A DNA stretch of 22,921 nucleotides. It comes from a virus. A program made the position numbers and the translations under genes. Below the pieces are notes generated by a model that saw only the letters and a program-made list of their open reading frames with translations, did not search any database and had not been told where the DNA came from. Shown here piece after piece: positions 17,793-22,921 of the stretch. The DNA is taken from the IMG/VR virus record IMGVR_UViG_3300044970_000739, positions 1-22,921 of that record; one strand, given 5' to 3'. Numbering within the stretch: the stretch's first letter is position 1; each line of letters opens with the position of its first letter.

Positions 17793-20504
17793 CTAGTCTG
17801 GTTGAGCAAAATATAGGGCAAAAGTAGAACCAAGTAATATATTTTTACTTATTTCTCTTTTTAACCTATCCTCTACAGAAAATTTATTTTTATAAAAATG
17901 GCTTCTTGAGGCTTCTACAGCCCCTTCCCAAACTAAAGAAGTAGAATCTTCTTGACCGCTTCGAGACCCGTCAAAATAATCTAAAACAAATGAAGCTTTT
18001 TCAAACAAAGCATCTTCTAAATAAACTACTGCCCCTGGATTTGAAGGTGTCCAACTTACTTTTACAGATGCTTTTAATAAAGGAGATACGGTACCCTTTT
18101 CCCCAGTAACTGACGTGCCCGTAGCTGGATTAGTTACAGTAAATTGTGTTGAAGAAGCTGATGCAACCACTACATCTTTTAAATTAAATGCGTTTGTTGA
18201 AAGACCTGTAATACTTACAATTTGGCCAATTGAAAGTGAATTATTTGCAATATAGGTAATAACTCCTGCTGAAGCAGAAGCTGCAGTTACGCTTGATGCT
18301 AAAGATGGGGCAGTGTCAGTTACTGAAACTCTATACCAAATACCAACTGGAGAAGCGGTTCCACTAACTGTAGCTAAAGGTATATTTGTATTAGTTACAG
18401 CATAACTAACTGTGTTATTTAAAACAGAAGATATTTGCCAAGTTCCGTCATACGGAGAACCCAATCCATCAACTAAAATAAAAGATTTATCGTTACCAGC
18501 ATAATTTAAAAAATCGTATCCTTCATTTAAAGTTATAGTTGCTACGTTTCCACTTAAAACAGCTTGTGTAATATTGTATGTAGGTGGACATTGAGTTGGA
18601 AGTCCGTTAACTGTTGAAATTAGAGTATTTAAACTTGTATACCAGCTTATAGAAGCAGTAACTAATTCACTGGTTGTTTCTGGCTCTACGTAAACGCTAA
18701 AAGTATAATCATTACCAGAAAGAACGTTAAAATAATCAGTAGTTGTTGTATGACCCACTACCGATACCAATGAAACACCAGAAGGGGTAACTTTTAAAGA
18801 ATCTCCTGCGATGGAAACAAGTCCACTTGGAGATACAGCAGTGCTTGAAATGGGAGCGTTTACTTTAGCGTAAGAAACAGTTTTACCAATAGGGTTTGAA
18901 GCTGTAACAACATAAGACCCATCAAAAGGAGCCCCTACCCCAGAAACAACTATATTGTCATTAATAAATATAGGAAGATAAGAATCACTTACTGTTAAAG
19001 TAGCTGTATTAGAACTTAATTCTTTGTTTACAACAACAAACTCTCTAATATCTACTCCTGGTTTTGAAGAGTCTAAAGTTAAAGCCGCATTTGTTGCAGC
19101 CCAAGGACTAGATGAAAGGGTAAAAGAAGGATTTGTAATTTCATTAATTCTATTAGCTTTAAGTGTTATATTAATTCTTCTTGCGTCTTCAAAAGCAGTT
19201 TTAGAAATTGCTTCTTCAAATTGAGCGGCATCAAAATAATGGACTTCACTAACTGCAGTATTACTAATATTTACAGCAACGCTTGCGTAATGCGCGTCTG
19301 TTGGAGCTATAGCTGTTGCAAAAGGTCTAAGGGTTGGGCTGTCCCAAGCTAAAGTAGCATTTGATACAGGAACTCCCTGTTGTAAAGTTCCTAAAGCAGC
19401 GCCAAATCTGTCGTAGAATTGGATACCAAGTCTTATATTTCTTGTGGTTGTACTAGCAGCACTAAAAATACTAAATGTGTATGTTTCACCTTCAGTTACT
19501 GGTATACCTTTAGTAATAGGATTATTAACACCACAAGTAAATGAAACAGACCCAGTTCCAGTTGATGTAAATCTAAGCATTCCGTTGTCACTACTTGGAT
19601 ATCCAACCGGGGCTGTTACTTCGTAAGGTTCTATTATTAAAGGGTCACCTACGTACCTTGTTAAAGTACCCCCAGAAGATATAGTCCAATTTCCTATAGA
19701 TTCTTCAAAAGAAGAGTCGTTGTAATCAAGAAATAAATTTTTACCCTTTTCAACAATAGAGTCGTATCCACTAAAACTTTTTATAAAAGCTAGTAAACCA
19801 TCATAAGTGCCTTTTTCTTTGTAAATATTAAATAAATTTCTTAATAAAACTCTTTGTTGCTTAAGACCTACCTCTGGCTCAAAACAACCACCAAATTGTT
19901 CTAACATTTGTGGAAGAAGTTGACCAGGTAAAGAATCTATTTTATATAAATCTAAAAAGTTTAATGCATAAGTTTTTTCAATATCATATTCAAAACCAAA
20001 TATTTTTAAAAAGTTTTTTAAAAATAAATTGTCAGCCTCTGATAAAACATCTCCAGTTAAAGAATTTACTTTATAAGAATCAGGTAAATAATTATATAAA
20101 TCATTAGAAGTATTAAAGTCTTTAACAGAAATACCTACAGCGTTAGCTGCTCTTAACCATGTAAAATTAATGTTTTCTCTTACAAATACACTGTAATAGT
20201 AAAACTTACCTTCAGTTAAAAATTGCACTTCTCCATCTATAATATCTCCAGCGTCTATATATTCAGTAGGAGCTGAGTTAACAAAAGAATCAACTAAAAT
20301 AATTCCATCAGCTGCACTAGTTGGAAACCCATATGAATTTCTAATTACCCTGAGTTGAGACCAGTTACCAGTAGGATTAGTCCATGACAAAGAGATACGA
20401 CCATACCCAGAAGGAAAGGCTGTAAAAGGATAGGCGTTAAAGTCACTTACTGTAAATGGACCGTAAAAACCTATACCGTAATAATCTCGACCGTATTTTG
20501 CCAT
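17793..20504 (-). CDS. gpI-like tail protein with FN3- and CBM-like modules
   Basis: A 903-residue tail protein. N-terminal 30-128 has an FN3-like beta sandwich (RISLSWTNPTGNWSQLRVIR, YYYSVFVRE). 135-255 is a phage tail protein I-like domain (DLYNYLPDSYKVNSLTGDVL, LFNIYKEKGTYDGLLAFIKSF), the part that joins baseplate to fibre. 255-440 and 452-840 look like carbohydrate-binding jelly rolls (YNDSSFEESIGNW, TYTFSIFSA, HYFDAAQFEEA; ITNPSFTLSSSPW, YTFSVYVEPETTS, VVYLEDALFEKA). The second is interrupted by three related insertions near 500-560, 652-717 and 747-808. The end (FSVEDRLKREISKNIL) is helical. ATG 20504 has AAGGTA 6 bases upstream. In gene order it follows the fibre-like protein, as gpI follows gpJ in P2, and probably carries host-glycan contact. 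Confidence 0.85.
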   Translation of the reverse strand: MAKYGRDYYGIGFYGPFTVSDFNAYPFTAFPSGYGRISLSWTNPTGNWSQLRVIRNSYGFPTSAADGIILVDSFVNSAPTEYIDAGDIIDGEVQFLTEGKFYYYSVFVRENINFTWLRAANAVGISVKDFNTSNDLYNYLPDSYKVNSLTGDVLSEADNLFLKNFLKIFGFEYDIEKTYALNFLDLYKIDSLPGQLLPQMLEQFGGCFEPEVGLKQQRVLLRNLFNIYKEKGTYDGLLAFIKSFSGYDSIVEKGKNLFLDYNDSSFEESIGNWTISSGGTLTRYVGDPLIIEPYEVTAPVGYPSSDNGMLRFTSTGTGSVSFTCGVNNPITKGIPVTEGETYTFSIFSAASTTTRNIRLGIQFYDRFGAALGTLQQGVPVSNATLAWDSPTLRPFATAIAPTDAHYASVAVNISNTAVSEVHYFDAAQFEEAISKTAFEDARRINITLKANRINEITNPSFTLSSSPWAATNAALTLDSSKPGVDIREFVVVNKELSSNTATLTVSDSYLPIFINDNIVVSGVGAPFDGSYVVTASNPIGKTVSYAKVNAPISSTAVSPSGLVSIAGDSLKVTPSGVSLVSVVGHTTTTDYFNVLSGNDYTFSVYVEPETTSELVTASISWYTSLNTLISTVNGLPTQCPPTYNITQAVLSGNVATITLNEGYDFLNYAGNDKSFILVDGLGSPYDGTWQISSVLNNTVSYAVTNTNIPLATVSGTASPVGIWYRVSVTDTAPSLASSVTAASASAGVITYIANNSLSIGQIVSITGLSTNAFNLKDVVVASASSTQFTVTNPATGTSVTGEKGTVSPLLKASVKVSWTPSNPGAVVYLEDALFEKASFVLDYFDGSRSGQEDSTSLVWEGAVEASRSHFYKNKFSVEDRLKREISKNILLGSTFALYFAQPD

Positions 20505-20512
20505 CGTTTACC

Positions 20513-21001
20513 TTAGAATACGCCAGATATAACTAAACCGTATAACTCTTGAACGTCTGTTGAAGTTGCAGCAACACCTGTGGTTGTATTTAAATTACCG
20601 TTTGCATCAATCCAAGTTCTAACCGAATTTGAGCTGTTTCTCCATTCTTGAAGATTAGCAGATTGTCCAGCAGCTGCTCTAACATTTAATCCAACTACGT
20701 TTGTAGCAGAAGGAAGTATTGTGTCTCCTCCTACTTTATGAACGTATTGATTATGTGAGTCTGCAATCACACCAGTTTCAATATTTGCAAGTCTTGCATT
20801 TAATGTTCCATAGTTTTGAGATGCTGTATTAAATGTTCCACTTGAAGAGGGGGAAGTTGAAGTTGCAATATTTGTTCCTAAATTTGTTTGAATTGCAACT
20901 ACTTCATCTTGAAGTGAGTTTACGTGAGAGGAATCTACAATTTCAGTAAAATTACTTTTTGTTTGAAATGATTTTATAGCTCCTGGGTAGGTTGCGGCCA
21001 T
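20513..21001 (-). CDS. Short tail-fibre-like protein
   Basis: A 162-residue protein of low-hydrophobicity Ser/Thr/Asn-rich composition. AATYPGAIKSFQTKSNFTEIVDSSHVNSLQDEVVAIQTNLG at the start resembles the N-terminal attachment segment often seen in fibre and minor tail proteins, and LNARLANIETGVIADSHNQYV is a short coiled-coil-like stretch. The end (LQEWRNSSNSVRTWIDANGNL) is a beta-rich pattern found in trimeric fibre shafts. It lies between baseplate J and the gpI-like gene. ATG 21001 has AAGGAG 7 bases upstream. The substrate and trimer state are not seen from sequence; a cap or shaft segment of the tail is likely. Confidence 0.75.
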   Translation of the reverse strand: MAATYPGAIKSFQTKSNFTEIVDSSHVNSLQDEVVAIQTNLGTNIATSTSPSSSGTFNTASQNYGTLNARLANIETGVIADSHNQYVHKVGGDTILPSATNVVGLNVRAAAGQSANLQEWRNSSNSVRTWIDANGNLNTTTGVAATSTDVQELYGLVISGVF

Positions 21002-21012
21002 GTTTTCTCCTT

Positions 21013-22713
21013 TTAGGCTATTCCACCGGATGGTGTGATTGTTAAGGTTCCTGCTTGAGGTATTTCATTGTCAGAACATATGATGTCTACCACTGCTTCT
21101 ATTGTTCCTGTAAGTCCTGTTAAAGCTAAAAGAGTAGTTGTAGTTCCAGTAACTGTAAATGTAGTTGATGTTGGAGCTGATGCAATAGAATAATTTCCAT
21201 TTACAGTAGCGTCTACGCTATCTATGGTCACTCTATTTCCTGCAACATAATTATGAGGTTTTAAAGTAGTAAGAGTAATAGTTGGTGAACCAGAAGCTCG
21301 AGCTGCTGCCGTAATAGCGTTGTCTCTATCTAATAAAGTTATAGTTGAGTAAGCCACACCAGATACTGTTGATACTTCTGTTAACAAATCTTGTAAAGTT
21401 ATTCTATCTTTAAAGTTAACATTATCAAAAGCAAGAAAATTACTTAATACAGATTGAACCGCATTTGTAACGGTACTTTGTCTGTATTGGTCTAGAACTT
21501 GAACGTCAATTTCTATATTTACATCTACATATGAAGGAGGTTGTAAAGTTAACGTCGTAGTAGGAGGCATTTTATCTGCAAAAAATGTTTGAACTGTAGG
21601 TTGTAGATTAGTAAACACTAATGTAGGCGTAACATTATCATCTTCAACACCAGGGTCACCAGACGGTGCGTAATACAAAGTTATGCTGTTATAAGTATTA
21701 GCAATTGCATTTGCTTTTGCTACTCCTAAAATTTGGACGGCTAAAGACGCGTAGTCTTCTAAAGTAACCGCTCTGTTTAATGACCTAATACTGATTGGAG
21801 TATTTAATCTTACTGAATCAGTAGATTCTGAATCAGAACCTCCTGAAGCGGGGTCTTCATTGTTTACCTGAAGACCTACTTGATAGTTAGTTACTATCTC
21901 AGTTAATGTATTTTCTGCAACGTTTCCAGCATCTCCAGCACCAACTCTGTAAGTTGCTTCTATAGTTCCATTTCTTGGGGGAATGCGTCCACCAACGTTA
22001 TCTCCAAAAATAACATAAGTTCTATCTTCACCATCTACATCAATTGTATAAACAGGGTCATTTCCTGAGTAATCTACTAAATAATCAACAAATGTATAAA
22101 CTACGTTATCAACTGTGATTTCAATGCTATCTTTAATAACAGGATAATCAGCTAAAAGAAAAATTTGGTCTGCTAGACCACTTGAAATTCCAAGTGCGTC
22201 TATACCAGTTTCTTCGACTGTGTATCCCTGAGTAGCAACAACCGTAACTACAGCGCCAGCTGTTAGCCCACCATCTCCAGAAGCTGGAACAGTTATTGCT
22301 GAGTTTGTTTCAAATATAATTTCAACATTTTCTCCACTAACAATGCTTGTAGTAGATACTTGAGTTCCGGCAGGAACAACTTGTGAAGAAGTAGCAAAAG
22401 TACTAAAAGATAAAGTAACTGTTGCTGGAGTGCTAGGTGTAGGAGTGTATCCTAATAATCTAGCCATTCTAAGAACGCTGTCTCTTTGACTGGCGGTTAA
22501 TATAAACGATTCATTAGCTGCTCTATCTATATAAAAGCTCATAATGTCGCCCATATAGGCAAACAATTCAATTAAAGTAATACCAAAATCAGAAGCGTCT
22601 CTATTCTTCCATTCAGGTAAAAAGTATTGAATTAGAGATATCATGTCATCTCTAATAGCCTCAAAGTCTCTAGATGTGTAATCTATTTGAGGTATTACAT
22701 TTGGTTCAGCCAT
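21013..22713 (-). CDS. Baseplate J-like protein
   Basis: A 566-residue baseplate wedge protein of the gpJ/T4 gp6 type. DYTSRDFEAIRDDMISLI (11-28), DFGITLIELFAYMGDIMSFYIDR (42-64) and SVLRMARLLGYTP (79-91) are the conserved N-terminal part; VRLNTPISIRSLNRAVTLEDYASLA (301-325) is the middle domain and ILCSDNEIPQAG-like IICSDNEIPQAGTLTI (545-560) the usual end. Between them about residues 477-540 are an inserted beta-rich module (VAGNRVTIDSVDATVNGNYSI) of the kind also repeated in the 903-residue tail protein. Such proteins join the hub to the tail sheath or fibres. AAGGG lies upstream and the ATG overlaps the preceding stop by one base. Confidence 0.95.
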   Translation of the reverse strand: MAEPNVIPQIDYTSRDFEAIRDDMISLIQYFLPEWKNRDASDFGITLIELFAYMGDIMSFYIDRAANESFILTASQRDSVLRMARLLGYTPTPSTPATVTLSFSTFATSSQVVPAGTQVSTTSIVSGENVEIIFETNSAITVPASGDGGLTAGAVVTVVATQGYTVEETGIDALGISSGLADQIFLLADYPVIKDSIEITVDNVVYTFVDYLVDYSGNDPVYTIDVDGEDRTYVIFGDNVGGRIPPRNGTIEATYRVGAGDAGNVAENTLTEIVTNYQVGLQVNNEDPASGGSDSESTDSVRLNTPISIRSLNRAVTLEDYASLAVQILGVAKANAIANTYNSITLYYAPSGDPGVEDDNVTPTLVFTNLQPTVQTFFADKMPPTTTLTLQPPSYVDVNIEIDVQVLDQYRQSTVTNAVQSVLSNFLAFDNVNFKDRITLQDLLTEVSTVSGVAYSTITLLDRDNAITAAARASGSPTITLTTLKPHNYVAGNRVTIDSVDATVNGNYSIASAPTSTTFTVTGTTTTLLALTGLTGTIEAVVDIICSDNEIPQAGTLTITPSGGIA

Positions 22714-22921
22714 TAGTTATTCCCTTCAAGCAAATCTCCGGACCTAGTAAAGGTACCTGTATTTATATTTATTTCGTCTGTTGTTTCATTTGGAAGCTTA
22801 TAGTTTATTGTAATGTTTAAATGCATTGTATTTAAATCCAGTTCTATATATAAATCTTGTAAAACCAAAGAAGGAAGCCATTGAGAAAATGCTTCTCTAA
22901 CTGTAGCATCTACTATAGGTA
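22713..22921 (-). CDS. gp25-like baseplate wedge protein, 5' part outside the window
   Basis: The last 68 residues of a protein whose start lies beyond the right edge. The visible part reads PIVDATVREAFSQWLPSLVL, then LYIELDLNTMHLNITINYKL and a short polar end TFTRSGDLLEGNN. This is the usual C-terminal pattern of gp25/lysozyme-like baseplate wedge proteins (Val-Arg-Glu-Ala helix, Trp-Leu-Pro, then strands ending in a I-x-Y-x-L motif), and the gene stands directly before baseplate J, as in contractile-tail phages. Its TAA shares one base with the next ATG. Only the C-terminal half can be judged. Confidence 0.75.
   Translation of the reverse strand, partial: PIVDATVREAFSQWLPSLVLQDLYIELDLNTMHLNITINYKLPNETTDEININTGTFTRSGDLLEGNN

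Overview
The window is one contiguous stretch of a tailed-phage (Caudoviricetes) genome. Every gene I can support lies on the minus strand, so transcription runs from high to low coordinates, and genes are packed with 1-, 4-, 8- and 11-base stop/start overlaps. The sequence is visibly AT-rich. A WhiB-family gene points to an actinobacterial host, and the base composition suggests a low-GC lineage (for example freshwater or marine actinobacteria) rather than Mycobacterium or Streptomyces. The host assignment is inference. No terminase, capsid, integrase or lysin gene lies in this window.

In transcription order: (1) 22921-17793, the end of the tail/baseplate module: the C-terminal part of a gp25-like baseplate wedge protein, a baseplate J-like protein, a short tail-fibre-like protein, and a 903-residue gpI-like tail protein carrying FN3-like and carbohydrate-binding-like modules. 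This set is typical of contractile or other complex-baseplate phages. (2) 17777-16890, a small three-segment membrane protein and an acidic protein of unknown role. (3) 16893-12455, replication initiation and fork proteins: a winged-helix initiator with a candidate internal origin, a DnaC-type loader, a SWIM zinc-finger protein, an unknown protein, a DnaB-type helicase and a CHC2/TOPRIM primase. (4) 12458-6684, a SNF2-type helicase, an unknown protein, a ribbon-helix-helix protein, a tiny basic protein, two accessory proteins (one MerR-like), a zinc-containing putative ssDNA-binding protein and a family A DNA polymerase with proofreading domain. (5) 6687-2289, recombination and regulation: two small unknowns (one a zinc ribbon), RecA, a PD-(D/E)XK nuclease resembling Holliday-junction resolvases, WhiB, a Cas4/RecB-like nuclease with an iron-sulfur-type cysteine set, a helical unknown and a RuvC-like resolvase. 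(6) 2296-937, small genes including zinc-ribbon proteins, a SpoVS homologue and a basic disordered protein, closed by a strong intrinsic terminator. (7) below 937, a new unit starts with a small HTH-like protein and a metallophosphoesterase cut by the window edge.

Together the genes encode a nearly self-sufficient DNA replication and recombination apparatus: initiator and loader deliver DnaB, primase and PolA copy DNA, the SSB-like protein coats single strands, RecA and the nucleases process recombination intermediates, and WhiB, RHH, MerR-like and SpoVS proteins are candidate regulators of host or phage. Most notable for follow-up are the lambda-like origin layout inside the initiator gene, the phage-encoded SpoVS gene with a possible RNA switch just downstream of it, a strong hairpin directly in front of a polymerase gene that has no visible ribosome binding site, the Leu at the PolA 762-equivalent position, and a beta-rich module repeated across two tail proteins. 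Two small genes (39 and 45 residues) and one RHH gene (56 residues) were found by direct reading. The longest gene-free stretch is 856-1013; no stretch over 300 bases lacks a gene.
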